A DNA stretch of 64,000 nt from Cryptomeria japonica (GCF_030272615.1 NC_081410.1:185429619-185493618), one strand, 5' to 3'. Counted from the first letter of the stretch, positions 34,593 to 46,723 are shown. The notes: a model not told the origin generated them from the sequence alone. Numbers and translations are program-made.

Positions 34593-37037
34593 ATGAGTTT
34601 TACAACTATTAGTCCTACCTATACTATCCCCGTTAGACGAAGCATTATAATTAAGGCTTCCCAAGGTTTGATTCCCAGAGAGATGGAGCCTAATTTGGGT
34701 GGCTTCTTCAATGAGGATAATGCTAATTCTTCTCATCCTAATAACATCCCTATCTACCCAATTGATGATTCCAATGATGAAGAAGAAGCTTTGACTAGAG
34801 TTTTCTTAGATCAAATTTCACAATTGGACAATCAATTTGATAACTTTCAACAATGGATGTCCCAAGAATATCCTAGCAGTGAAGCTCTTCCATTAATTGA
34901 AGGTCGAAAATGCATGATTCAAAGTGATAAGAATGGAATTGATATATTGTGTGGCATTTCCCATATTGTTTTTGATTAAGGAAAATCAGGTTTTAAGGGA
35001 CTCGAAACCTGCTTACATTATGATAGATGAACAAGAAAGAAACAAGAGAAGATAAGACCAAGACAAAATAGTTACAAAAAACCAACACAAAAATCAGCAG
35101 CTAGGACAAAAGGACAACAAAGAGCCAGCAAGAAACTGGCGTCCAAAACCCAACATTACAAGTCAAATGAAAACTTTTATAGACTCCTCAGCATTCTGAA
35201 CCAACAGCATCATGGCCTTAGCGGCTTCTCTGAGATCATTGTTCTCTTGTTTCAACTGAATGTCTTTCATTTTTGTCTCCATATCAGTGGTGGTCTGCCT
35301 GGTCCTTCGCCTGAAGATTTGATGAGTAGAGCTAGAGGTCAGTATATCTTCAATGATTACCAAATCCTTGTTCTGATTTTTCCTCTCTAGGTGATCCACC
35401 AAGGCATTCATGTTTTGAGAAGAAACTCTCAAGACCTCAAGACTGTGGTTCATGAAGCTTTTCAATGCCTTCTCAGTTTGAGCAACCCGATTGATGATGT
35501 TATCATTATCTACCTCAGTCTTTTCTTTTACAATTCTAATAACATCCTCCAGATGCTTCAAATCCCCTTTTATTAGGTCTTTTTTTCCGACCAGTCTTGC
35601 ATCTCAATTTCACAACCTCCTACACAAGTCAATCATTCTATTCCTTTGAACACTTCAATAACTAGCATTCCTACTTTCACTTCAAACATCATGGTTACAT
35701 CAACTCAAAATGTTATACCTACAACCATTAGTCATGGGGGCAATCCCTCTTCTTCATTTAATCCTCTATCTTTATCTATGCCTTCAATGAGTATTCCTAT
35801 TGTCCCTCAACCAACCAATGTGACACATGGGGGCAATTTATCCAATCATTCTATCCCTCCTTTTAGTATCCCATTTCCTATTCAATCATCACCTATGCCT
35901 ACTTACCATAGTGTTCCACCACCGTATTCTCAATCAATGCCTTCTTTCAATAACATCACACCACCTTCTCAATCAAACATGTCTAACATAAATTCTTCAA
36001 CTGAAGCAAGCATTAATAGCCTTGCCCAAACCGTGTCATCATTGCAACAACAAATTCCTTCTATGAGTCAATCCAAGTTTAGTGTGCCCACATTTGATGT
36101 TGTGAGCCCTCTTTCTCTTGATATTGTTAGAGTTTTCCCTCTTAAACACGTTGAAGTCTCTCATTTGGAACTCTATAATGGAAAAGGTGATCCTTTAACA
36201 CATGTCAAAACATTCCAAACTTTGTGTACTGACTTTGCTTATGATCAAAGATTGCTTGCCAAACTATTTACTAGAAAACTAAGAGATAAGGATTTACAAT
36301 GGTATTTCTCTTGGCCTTCTTATTCTATTACTTCTTTTCAACAATTAGCTGATGTTTTTATTCAACAATTTCAAAACAACATAGGTCCTAAAATCACTTT
36401 GACTGATTTAATGCATTGTAAACAAGGTGTTAAAGAAAAAGTGATTGATTTCATTGGTAGATATAAGCATTTGTATTCTCAAATTTCTTTTCCAGTGCTT
36501 GATAATGATATTCAAATAATTTTCATTTCTAATTTGCAAAAAGAAATTAGGGACAAACTTCTCCTTTCTGATTTTACTTCCTTTCTGCACTTGTGTGCAA
36601 CACTTCACAATTATCAACTGATTGTGAGTCAACTGGAGCAATCTACTCCTATGGCTCCAAGTGATAAGGGTGAGAGTGCTCAACAATCGTTTGTGAAGTT
36701 CAAACCAAATAAAGGCTTCATCAAATTCAATGACACCATCAACAACAACAATGTGAATGCTACAACGGGTGTGCCTCCAATTTCTAAATTTTTCAAAAGA
36801 GAAAGACAATTTACTCTTTCGAATGAATCTTTACATACCATTATGTCTCAGTTGTTACAAAGAAATGTTATCACACTTCCTCCAATAAAACCAGTTGACC
36901 CTTCTAAGGTAACCTCACCTTACTTTAATAAGAATTCTTTTTGTCAATTTCATCATCAACCTGGCCATGATACTAAGAAATGTTTTGCGTTAAAAAGTAA
37001 AATTCAAGACCTGATTGATAATAATACTATATCCTAG
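34593..37037 (+). pseudogene. B gag (Ty3 type), interrupted
   Basis: Open segments 34593-34979 and 35646-37037 are in the same frame, with an antisense insertion between them. The second carries the retrotransposon Gag core (LELYNGKGDPLTHVKTFQTL, DKDLQWYFSWP, ITSFQQLADVFIQQF, MHCKQGVKEKVIDFIGRYKH). A Cys/His box, FCQFHHQPGHDTKKCFALK, follows at about 36935-36990, as in plant Ty3 elements. The N-terminal part is acidic (DDSNDEEEALTRVF). The Ser/Pro/Thr-rich stretch 35646-36100 is probably disordered. The frame stops at the border of element C (37033) and resumes at about 42978. Aside from insertions, the Gag core is well kept. Confidence 0.9.
34980..35590 (-). mobile_element. Unidentified antisense insertion with a coiled-coil ORF
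   Basis: Interrupts the B gag frame. Minus-strand ORF 35561-35163 (132 codons) is charged and helical (MKHLEDVIRIVKEKTEVDND, KDIQLKQENNDLREAAKAMM). About 180 bases of non-coding sequence follow to ~34980, ending in CCTTAATC followed by an A-rich word. The layout (ORF end, 3' tail, short A run) would fit the 3' end of a retroposed transcript or a non-LTR element. The family is not recognised and the edges are approximate. Confidence 0.5.
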
Positions 37038-38569
37038 AACACAATATGTCACTGAGAGGGGGGGTGAATCGGTGATTCCAAACAATTTCCAACTATGTGT
37101 GTGCAATCAATAAAGTAATGAAGGCACAAGAAATCAAACAAACAAATAATGCATCTCACAACACCAGATAAATGAGGAAAACCCAATGTGGGAAAAACCT
37201 CGGTGAGAAATGTTGCTAGAGTCTACTGCTCCAATCTAGCCTCGCAATGAAACAACAATTACAATGTTTAGGGCACCAACCTCTAATTATTTATGGGTGC
37301 CAACCCAAAGGAGCACCGAGCTCCAACTCAGTGATACCTAATGAAATAACAACTTATTACAATGAAAGTACCTTGTTACAAATGAGTTTTGTAACACCTA
37401 TTCAATTTCTCTTTGTCAGATACAACTCTTCTCTGTTTCACTGGTTCTTTCACTACTAGTTATCAATTCACTCTCTTTGATATGTTATCGGTCAATCTCT
37501 ACCTTTGTTGACTTCCTCTGATACTCACCCTACACTCTATCACTCTCGGATGCCTTCCTACCAGTTTTGATGAACTTATAAGGCACTGAGAGGGGGGGGC
37601 TTTCCTACCAATTTACCTTAGCTCTAATATATATTAGTTAAACCTCTGATAAACCTCCTTACTGGTTACACCTTTTCTACACGTTCTCCTTCAGATACCT
37701 AGTTATAATACTCTTCTTAGTCTGATATACACTCTGTTTGCTCAAGCACACTCTCTTCTCGCAACTGGAATCCCCATTTTTGTCTTCAACCTGCATATAT
37801 ATATCCTCTGGTTTTCCCATCTAACTGCATTATTTAAATATTTTTGCCTAGGGTTTTCTTCACCAACTTGAATCAGATCGGATCTCATCAAATCTGATCT
37901 TTGAGATCAATATCTTGCAACCAAGCAACACTACACCACCATATCTCCTTCTATCTATACACGTTTTCTATTTTTGGCAAGTACGACTCTAGTTTTTGTC
38001 AATCACCATTAATGTCCCAGGAGTTTACTTCTCTAGGTCGACAAGGAGATTAGATATCATGCATCTATCAACACACAGGAGTCATCCATTGATCTTCATC
38101 AAGCCATAAACTTCTACAACTCATCCATGATTTTTGTAGTCTTCATTTAATGTCGACTGACTCTTCAAATGCCTCGTTAAAGCATAGTTCACCGACTGTT
38201 GTACATTAGACACTTGGTTCCTACATGGCATCCTTTTTTAGCATCCACCTCAACTAAGTCCACTATGTTGGTTCAAGCTTGGTCACCAACCAAAACCATC
38301 CTACCAATATCTTCCTTATGCTACCGGTCTTCTACTTGTTCATACATACTCACCGGTGGACCTGTTTATTGGTTGGCACTGCACCTTCCTACATACAGGT
38401 TGATATAACTAGTTTATGTCTTTGATTTCATGTTTTTTCTTACCGATGAACATCCATACTAGTAACATCTTCTACTTGCATCTTGCATACACCTTGCATA
38501 CCGGTAACCATCCATACCAATGACATACTATACTTATCGATTGACATCAATGACAATACAATTCCAATA
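37033..38569 (-). repeat. C 3' LTR (left)
   Basis: 1537 bp, ending in CCAATA (mutated from CCAACA). It holds an insertion around 37570-37645 absent from the partner, with a second CACTGAGAGGGGGGGG block. Confidence 0.9.
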
Positions 38570-38583
38570 ATCTCCCCCTTTGG
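38570..38583 (-). promoter_or_regulatory. C polypurine tract
   Basis: Minus-strand CCAAAGGGGGAGAT beside the LTR. Two further AAAGGGGGAGA blocks occur inside (minus strand, about 38637-38627 and 38780-38768). Confidence 0.88.
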
Positions 38584-38879
38584 CATTGATGTCAACACAC
38601 ACTTATCACTATTATATTGGTTCCTTCTCCCCCTTTGACAACAATGACAAAGGGCACAAATAGTGTCCATTATCTACTATTATACCGGTTCCTTCTCCAT
38701 CATCCAATATCTACTCACTTCTACCATTCTCTAGTAGAGTAGATCACAAGACTCTGCATGTACTCAACCAGTATAATCTCCCCCTTTGTCAAGTCTCCCA
38801 TTGTGTCCAACATATGGTTCAAAAAACAAAAGATATGGAAGTGAACTCCCCCTGAACCATAGATCTCCATACCAACTTA

Positions 38880-39212
38880 AGTGCATGAAGTTGGTGACAC
38901 AACTCCTAACTTGTGTCTCAGATACTCAAATGTGCTTACCGGTAGTGGTTTTGTGAATATATTTTCTACTTATTCACCTGTAGGGACATACTCTACCTTA
39001 ACTTCCTGGTCTTCAACCTTCTCCTTGAGAAAATGGTATTTGATGGAAATGTGCTTTAAACCTTCCACATAATATACATCATGGGCCTTCAATTTGCCAT
39101 CTATATTCAAAGTACCTTTTCCTTTTATCTTGTTGGAGGATTTGTCTCCAAACATTATTGAGCCTCCATTCCAATCTTCAAGCTTAACAAATTTCTTTTT
39201 GTCACTGGTCAT
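38880..39212 (-). pseudogene. C protease fragment fused to RNase H tail
   Basis: Minus-strand frame 39212-38970 begins MTSDKKKFVKLEDWNGGS and runs through FGDKSSNKIKGKGTLNIDGK and VYYVEGLKH, the copia protease / pre-integrase region. It then continues without a break as ISIKYHFLKEKVEDQEV, the end of RNase H. A stop follows, then the usual terminus with FTKPLP and TFEYLRHKLG to about 38881. About 3 kb of pol (integrase, RT, most of RNase H) is therefore missing. Both parent sites contain a Lys-His codon pair at the join, suggesting deletion at a short direct repeat, perhaps during reverse transcription. Confidence 0.85.
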
Positions 39213-41446
39213 GTGATTGGAACAACCACAACCTACAACCCATAAGTTCCTTCTTTCTACATGCAGGGCAATCTACACAATCAGACTTGATTCTGCCTTA
39301 TTCTTGTCTTTTTCAACCCAAACTGCTTTGACTTCCTTCTTCTTGTCTGCTACAATTTCATGTTCTGGTTTAACTACCAGTACTGACTTCTTTGGCTTGG
39401 TTGTCATGAGTTTGCAATGTTTTACAATATGCCCAAACTTTTGACAATTATAACACTTTATATTGTCATTAAATGATCAATCTTTAAAACTATTTAGGAC
39501 ACCGATTGACTTCTCTTGCATTCAAAACTCCTATGACCAAATCCATTACACTAATAACAAACAACATCCATACCCCAAAGTGCAGCAAAAGAATTTATAC
39601 TTTCAAAACTAACAGGGGGCTTATTCATCAGTCTACAATCGGCAACTCTATGTCCAAACTTATTACACCGATAGCAATAACCAAGGAAATTGGGTACATA
39701 CTAGTCTTGTTGCCTTGGACCAGCAAACCTTTCTCTCACAGGTTGTCTTCCTCTCATGTTGTTGATTCTAGTGAATCCTTCACTATCCACCTTGGGCTTG
39801 CCTTTATGATTTTCAAACCGGTACAATGTGTGAGCCTTCCAGTTTTGAGCATACCGGTTCATAGGTTGATTTCTTGTAGCCTCAACATAGGTCTTCTTTC
39901 CGGTATCTTTGCTAACTGTAAAGATTTGCTTCTCTTTACTTTCACTTGAGGAAGTGAATTGAATCTCCTTACTGTATGTGTCTTGGCTATTTGAACATTT
40001 TTCTTCTTCAAATTCTAAACCATCGGTGTCTTTTGAATGCTTTTGTTTACTCAATATATTGTCTAAAGCTTCAGTGCTTCCCTCATACTTGCTCATCATC
40101 TTCAATTCATCCTTTCTCTTTTCTAGCTTCTTTCTGAGCCTTACAATTTCATCTTCCAAATTTTGCTGCCCCTTTTCCTTCTTTATCAAATCAGAGGATG
40201 TAGCTTCACATGTCCTCTTAGCTTCTTCCAATTGGAGTTGTAGATCAGAAATTGTTTTCTTGGATTCCTCTAGAGATTCCTCCAACTATTCTTGTTCCTC
40301 TGCAACAATATGCTTAACATTTTTGAGTTCTTTTCTTGTTTTCTTCAACTCCTCGAGAGCGCTTATGAGTTCACCTTCTAGGTCCACTTCAGCTTCAATA
40401 TCTTCATCTCCCTCATCTTCAACAACCAGTTCATCTAGTGTCATAAAGAGATTAACTTCTCTTTCATCCTCATGATAGTCATCTTTTGATGCACTTTCTT
40501 CATTTGTAGCATCATCTTCAAATGTATATAGATTGTCTCCTTCTGGTAGATTCTTGTTTCTTGTTGGTAGACCTTCTTCTCTTTATCTATATTGAAAGAC
40601 TTGCCAGAGCTCCTTTGCTCATCTCCACTGGTTTCACCATAAGGACATTTTGCAGCAAAGTGTCTTATTTTACCACAAAAAACCTTTGAGGGGTAGTTTT
40701 CCTTTATACTTATCAGATCCTCTTTTGATTTTTCTTACAAAGTTTGCAACTTTAGTATCTAAGTCTCCACTAGATTTTCTATGAGCACTTTTTTCCTTAC
40801 CCTTTTTGGCAAAGTTGAAGGAAGCTTCTTTCTTGGAAGTTCCTTCACTGGTTGTCCTCATCTCAAAAGCAGTCAGAGAGCCAAATAACTCATCCATTTA
40901 AAAGATTTTCAAATCCTTGGCTTCCTCTATAGTAGAGACCTTAGTGTCGTACTTATATATGAGTGATATAAGCACCTTTTTGACAATAACTTCATCAACA
41001 ATTTCCTCTCCAAGTCCTCTAATGGTATTCACAGTTTCATCAACTCTGTGAAGGTAGTCTGCAATATTTTCTTCATCTTTCATCTTTAAGCCTTCAAGCT
41101 GACCTCTTAGAGTTTGTAGCTTGACCTCCTTGACCTTGACATCTCCTTCAAATAGTTTTTGCAGTTTATCCCAAGTCTCTTTGGTGGATGAGCAGTGCAT
41201 TACCTTGACAAACTCATTATCTGACAACCCACTAAGAATAGCATGTTTAACCTTTGCATTGTTCTCATACTCCTTGGCATCCGGATTTGTGGGAGGAACA
41301 CTAAGGACAATATACCCATTCTTTACAAACATCCAAACATCAAATCCTAGAGAGGACAGATAGGTTTCCATTCTTCTGCTCCAAAAGGCATAGTTGGTTC
41401 CATCAAACATGGGAGCTTTGGAGGAGGAGGACTCATTTCTTACCAT
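39213..41446 (-). pseudogene. C gag: copia Gag with long acidic coiled-coil and zinc knuckles
   Basis: The start at 41446 (MVRNESSSSKAPMFDGTNYA) is preferred over an upstream Met because that one lies in the LTR. The Gag domain runs to about 40900 (WSRRMETYL, SSTKETWDKLQKLFEGD, LKMKDEENIADYLHRV). After a stop and a frameshift near 40680 there is a zinc knuckle, FFCGKIRHFAAKCP. An acidic, then coiled-coil region follows to 39701 (DEGDEDIEAEVDLEGEL; LEESKKTISDLQLQLEEAKR). Three more knuckles are seen (CYRCNKFGHRVADC near 39675; CNGFGHRSFEC near 39530, its first Cys now a stop; NCQKFGHIVKHC near 39450). The size and coiled coil recall the enlarged Gag of the Sirevirus branch of copia. Confidence 0.85.
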
Positions 41447-41503
41447 TGTGTTCTTAGACCAGAATCTAAAGCTAGAGAAATCTTTAACCAACTGGGAACC
41501 TAC

Positions 41504-41516
41504 GGATTTGATACTA
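41504..41516 (-). promoter_or_regulatory. C primer-binding site (decayed)
   Basis: Minus strand TAGTATCAAATCC two bases inside the 5' LTR; three differences from TGGTATCAGAGCC. Confidence 0.75.
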
Positions 41517-41518
41517 AT

Positions 41519-42974
41519 TGTAGAACACAATATGTCACTGAGAGGGGGGGGGGTGAATAAGTGATTTCAAATAATTTCCAACTATGTGTGTGCAACTGGT
41601 AAAGAAATGAAGGCACTAGTAATCAAACACACAAAGAATGCATCTCACAACACCGAATATACGAGGAAAACCCAATGTGGGAAAAACCTCGATGAGAAAT
41701 GTTGTTTAGGGCACCAACCCAAGGAGCACCAACCCCTAATGATTTATGGGCACCAACCTAGAGGAGCACCAACCCCTACACCAATCTCTAACTCAGTGAT
41801 ATAGAATGAAATAACAACTTAGTACAATAAAAGTACCTTGTTACAAATGAGTTTTTTAACACCTATTCAATTTCTCTCTGTCGGTTACAACTCTTCTCTG
41901 TTTCACCAATTCTTTCACTACCGATTATCAATTCACTCTCTCTGATCCCTTATCGGTCAATCTCTACCTTTTTTGACTTCCTCTAATACTCACCCTGCAC
42001 TCTATCACTCTCAGATGCCTTCCTATCGGTTCACCTAAACTCTGTTATCTACCAGTTAAACCTTTGATAAACCTCCTTACCGGTTACACCTTTGCTACCA
42101 GTTCTCATTTAGATAATTAGTTATAATACTCTTCTCAATTTGATTTGCACTCTATTTGCTCAAGCACACTCTCTTCTCACAACTGGCATTCCCCTTTTTG
42201 TCTTCAATATGCATATATATCCTCTAGTTTTCCCGCCTAACTGCATTATTTAAATATTTTCACCTAGGGTTTTCTTCACTGACTTGAATCAGATCGGATC
42301 TCATCAAATCTGATCTATGAGATTGATATCCTACAACTAGGCAACACTGCACCGCCATATCTCCTTCTATCTATACACGTTATATATTTTTTGCAAGCAC
42401 GCCTCTACTTTCTGTCAATCTCCAGTAGTTTACTTCTCCAGGTCGACAAGGAGATCAGATATCATGCATCAATCAACACACAAGAGTCATCCATCAATCT
42501 TCATCAAGCCACAAACTTCTGCAACTCACCCATGATTTTCACAGTCTTCATTTAATGTAGATTGACTCTTAAACTACCTCATTAAAACATAATTCATCGA
42601 CTATTTTACGTTAGACACTTGGTTCCTACGTGGCATCCTTTGTTGGCATCCAACTCAGCTAAGTCCACTATGTCAGTTCAAGTTTGGTCGTTGACCAAAA
42701 ACATCCTACCGCTATCTGCCTTATGCTATCTGTCTTCAACTTGTTCATACATACTCACCAGTGGACATGTTTACCATTTGGCACTGCACCTTCCTGCATA
42801 CCGCTAGACATAACTAGCTTATCTCTTTGCTTTCTTATGTTTTCTTACTAGTGAACATCCATACCAGTAACATCTCCTACTTGCATCTTGCATACACCTT
42901 GCATACCGGTAACCATCCATACCGGTGACATGATATACTTGTCGATTGACATCAATGACAACACAATGCCAACA
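41519..42974 (-). repeat. C 5' LTR (right)
   Basis: 1456 bp, TGTAGAACACAATATG ... ATGCCAACA. It has a G10 run near 41544 and several ACCGGT hexamers (42078, 42904, 42922). Confidence 0.92.
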
Positions 42975-42977
42975 ATA

Positions 42978-44645
42978 TATGTGATAGGTGTGAATGATAA
43001 GGGAAACAAATTAGTAGCTCCTCCTAATCCACATCTTAATATTTTTACTAATCCTTTACCGTCTCATACCTCTAACGTGATTGAGACTAAACATAGCTCT
43101 TTCTCTCCCTCTTATCTTACTACCACGGCTCCAAATTTGATGAATATGGTGGAGAAACAAGAAACACCTAAGGATTCATGTATCACATTTGACCCTAGTG
43201 AGACCATTAGAGCACCCGATGGACCTTTATACATAGTTGCAAAGATTCAAGATAAACCTTGTCGTGGTGTGCTTATCAACCCCTCTTGCATGGTTAATGT
43301 CATCACTGAAGAGTATCTTTTCACTTTGCATTTGCATTAACCAATCTATGATGATACTAATGTGGTGTTTAAGTTATTTGATGGATTTTCTTGACCTACC
43401 ATTGGTTCTATCACACTCCCTATTGAGTTTCACACTAAATCTGTAGATATCAACTTTGTTGTCATTCCTTCATCTTAATAATTTTGTGTGAAGTTAGGCT
43501 ACCCTTGGCTATCTTCCATGAAGGCTATTGCTTCTCCAATACATAAGTGTTTAAAATTTCCCCACAATGGAGAAATCATAACTATTAACCATAGCTTATT
43601 TTGACCAGCCAAAAGAAGCCCAGGTGTTCCTATTAATTACTTTTGGCCTCAACAATTTCAATCTCTTCCACCAAGAAGTAATGCTCTCTTTCAATCTTAT
43701 CAAAAATAGAAGAAAGATATGATCTTATCCTTAAGCCAACCTATAACTCCAACACTTGATATTCCCATCCTTCTTGAAGATGAGGTTCTTTCCTTGACGG
43801 ATAGAACTAATCTTCCTTAGGAGGAAGATTCCCAACCTATTCCTATGGATGAAACTATTCCTTCTCCTAAGAAGAACAATAATCTTCCTCTTAAGGTTAG
43901 ACCTGTACCTCCTCCTCATGATGGACTTGGTCTCCTTCCTACACCAAACATTCCTCCTTTATATGGTGCAGTTTCAGCTCCTTGCTCTTATAGAGAGAAG
44001 AGACCTACCTCTCCTCTTGTTCAACCTAAGATACCTCAACCTAAATCTCCAACCACCAAAGATGAGAATATTCCTCTTTCAACAAATATTCTTCCTTCAA
44101 TAAATATTCCTCCTTCTTCTCAACCTTCCACTAAGACTTGACGAAATCATTGTGCGAGAGATCGCCAACGAAAACATCGTGCTAGAGCTCATGAATTTGT
44201 TTCTCAAACTATTCAATCTCCCAAAACACCAATAGTTGACATGATTCCATTTTCTCCTAAGCAAGATATTGAACCTAAATCTCCAAATCATAAGTTGTAG
44301 AAAACATGTGATGTTTTTACTTCTATTCATGTTCGAGCTCCTCTTCCTATAAATCTTGATGAGTAAATAGGTGAAAATGTTATTCATGATGGCAATACAA
44401 CTCCCAATGCTTCTGATAGTGAATATGAATATGTGGATGTTGACAAACATTTATCTATAGAATTTTCAAAAGCCTTAATCCTAGCTCCTAGAATCGAACA
44501 AAGTGACTTAGCACATGAGCATAGTTCTTGTTTGGATCTTGTGATAGCTCCATCTATTGTGCTCAATGTTGCTCCTCTGGCATGTTTCCTGCCTTCCCAA
44601 AATAGTGATCAGCAAGATCGGGAGGTGGATGTCATGCTAGATTAG
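42978..44645 (+). pseudogene. B protease-like segment and Pro-rich tail
   Basis: Resumes after element C with YVIGVNDKGNKLVAPPNPHL. A retropepsin-like stretch follows: APDGPLYIVAKIQDKPCRGV, then LINPSCMVNVITEEYL near 43270-43320. The expected catalytic Asp-Thr/Ser-Gly reads Asn-Pro-Ser here. Downstream frames (FVVIPSS, KLGYPWLSSMKAI) match the flap and end of a Ty3 protease but are cut by several stops between 43340 and 43820. The rest, to 44645, is Pro/Ser-rich (PPPHDGLGLLPTPNIPPLYG) and ends EVDVMLD. No RT or integrase follows. With the active site changed and stops present it could not have been an active enzyme in its present form. Confidence 0.75.
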
Positions 44646-45403
44646 CTACATTAGCATCATAGATCCTCTACCTCTCTCTCTTTTCTTTCTCTTTTATGAC
44701 CCTTCTTCTATGTGTATCCCTATTCTTCTATTTGTTGTCCCTATTAATGTCTACTTGAGGATGATGCAAAGCATTGAGATCTCTTTTGGTCTCTTTCATT
44801 TTGACTCAAAAGACACCTGTGTTCCCTTTCTTCCAAGGTAGTTTCCTTTGTTTAGGGAATGACAACTATCTTATGCATATATATACATGATATACATGAG
44901 TTATCATACATTATACTAACCCAAAGGAAAGCAAAACTACCTCGTTCTCTATGGTTTTTGTTCATTATCCTTGGGTTTATTCCTCGATTGGGGATAAATC
45001 CTTGTGATAACATGATCCCTCTCTCTCTTGGGTGTATCCTACCTTAAAGGAATCACTCCCAATAAGGCATGTGTGATCGCTTTAACGTGGGAGCATACAC
45101 TCTGCTCATATTTTTCTTCTTGATACTTAAAGTTATTTAGTGAGCTTGACCTTACTTTGTGATTTTTTGGTATCCTTTCTTATTCATGACTCATAGGGAG
45201 GGGAACCTTACTACTTGCAGTCATGGTTCTTCCCTTTTTATTTTCCCTTTTACTTTGTCAATCGAAGTCATAAGATCCTTAGTCCACTAGGGGCTTGGTG
45301 TATCTTGCCTCCTTGACATGGTGAAAGTCTTTCAATCTTGTTTCCTTGTACTTTACTAGTAGTATTGGTGTACGCTTATACTCTTGCTAAAGTGCGAGCT
45401 AAA
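44646..45403 (+). other. B 3' UTR, no gene seen
   Basis: Pyrimidine-rich, many stops in all frames. No convincing reverse transcriptase remnant. A GAGGATGATGCAAAGC word near 44757 could be part of a PPT-like region, but no clear PPT abuts the LTR (45390-45403). Confidence 0.6.
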
Positions 45404-46676
45404 TGTAATATCATAAAATTGCAACCCTGCAATTTTCGACCGCATTTGGGTCTTCACTTTGGTGAAACGATAAGCCCAATTGGAGACCCAAGACATGCTT
45501 TCACCTCCTAAAACATGCATTTCCTTGTATCCTGCACTTTCCTCCTTCACTTCTTGTCCTGGATTAGGGCAAGGCAAGGGTGTGGTGCCCCTGTCCCTAC
45601 TAGGACAGGGGTGTGGCACCCTTGTCCTCCTAGGACAGGGGCGTGGTGCCCCTGTCCTATTTTGAGCCCCCTCCACTTAAATCCTACATTGGGCTTGTCA
45701 ATTCGAAGCGGGAAAAGGTTTTCTATGTCGGCCTAAGACATAAAATCAGTGACAAACCCTAATTGAAAAGTATATAAGATGCATTTTCCCCTCTCATTTG
45801 CATAAGTCAGATAAGTCAAGAAGTCGAGAGGTAGATGAGTTCAATTAAGTTCAATAAGAAAAAGTAAGGTGATCAAGCATTCAAGCATTCCTTTCAAGCA
45901 TTGAGCATCTCAAGTCTCCTTTCAAGGCTAGGTGTTGCATTCAAGTCAAGGATTCAACCATTGAAGAGGAGATCCCTATCAAAATTCAAAGCATTCAATT
46001 CTACATATCCTTTCAAACAACTCTATCAACATTTCAATCGCATCCTCTCTTGAGGTGATCTCTATTTCAGTCATTTACTTTCATTTACTTGCAAGTACTT
46101 TTCATCATTTGGTTAATTCCAAAACCGGGGTTTGACCTAAAGGCAAACCCCCAATCTCAACAACATTTCCTCTCTTTTTTGTGTGTAGGTTGTAGGTGTG
46201 CAGCTATATTTGCTGGTTTAAGCTTCATTTTCAGAGACAGAAAAACCCTTTTTGGCGCACGGATTTTTTGGAGGACCGAGTACATTTTCAACACGGTCCC
46301 AACAACTTTCACTCAAATTTATAGGGGAGCTTCGTCTCGGCATTTTACTGCTAATTCCAAGTGCACAACTTCATCCCATATTTCCATCTCAAGTTATAAT
46401 CATTTCTTTGTTGTCTTTACACTTAGTCTCAATTCATTTAATTCATCTTATCCATTCTAAAAGAGGGGTTACTTTTACTTTCCAAATTCATTTGTCAATT
46501 CACTTAGCATTCAATATCTCACCCTTGATGTTGGATCTAGTGAATTCAACCCCCCTCTTTTAAATGTAATGTGTGAAAGAGGTTGAAGAGGATCCTTTGT
46601 GAAACTTTCACTCCTTTCTTGAGGAGGGTAAATTTTTCTACTTGATCTCCTCATTCCTCCCTTTTTCACCATTACA
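45404..46676 (+). repeat. B 3' LTR
   Basis: 1273 bp, TGTAATATCATAAAATTG ... TTCACCATTACA. Has a small array of 'GACAGGGGTGTGGCACCC(T)TGTCC' units (about 45585-45665), each palindromic, expanded relative to the 5' LTR, which has one degenerate unit near 32405. Confidence 0.95.
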
Positions 46677-46723
46677 AGATGTTTTTCACATTTAGTGTTG
46701 CCTTCAATGCCAAAGGGGGAGAT
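46677..46723 (+). promoter_or_regulatory. End of copia-1 3' UTR with polypurine tract
   Basis: GCCAAAGGGGGAGAT (46709-46723) is identical to the copia-2 PPT and abuts TGTTGG at 46724. So copia-1's own LTR should start here. Confidence 0.9.

Larger units (their letters stand above)
37033..42974 (-). mobile_element. C: internally deleted copia retrotransposon inside B
   Basis: The LTRs are 37033-38569 and 41519-42974. The minus-strand PBS is 41516-41504 and the PPT 38583-38570. The left terminus reads CCTAGAAC where the right copy has TGTAGAAC, so the first bases have changed. Flanks are TATA-rich (TATAT/ATATAT), giving an approximate 4-5-bp target duplication. The interior encodes a long copia Gag and a protease fragment joined directly to the end of RNase H. 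Integrase and RT are missing, so it is a deletion derivative needing a helper. Confidence 0.9.
32229..46676 (+). mobile_element. B: non-autonomous Ty3-type LTR retrotransposon (gag + protease-like only)
   Basis: The LTRs are 32229-33452 and 45404-46676, TGTAAT...ATTACA. The flanks GGATG (32224-32228) and AGATG (46677-46681) are a target duplication with one transition. The site is inside the 3' UTR of copia-1; the copia-2 UTR reads straight through the equivalent point. The interior has a Ty3-type Gag, a retropepsin-like segment and a Pro-rich tail, with no RT, RNase H or integrase. Element C (37033-42974) and an unidentified antisense piece (~34980-35590) are inserted in the Gag region. Without these it would be about 7.9 kb. 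Confidence 0.92.
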
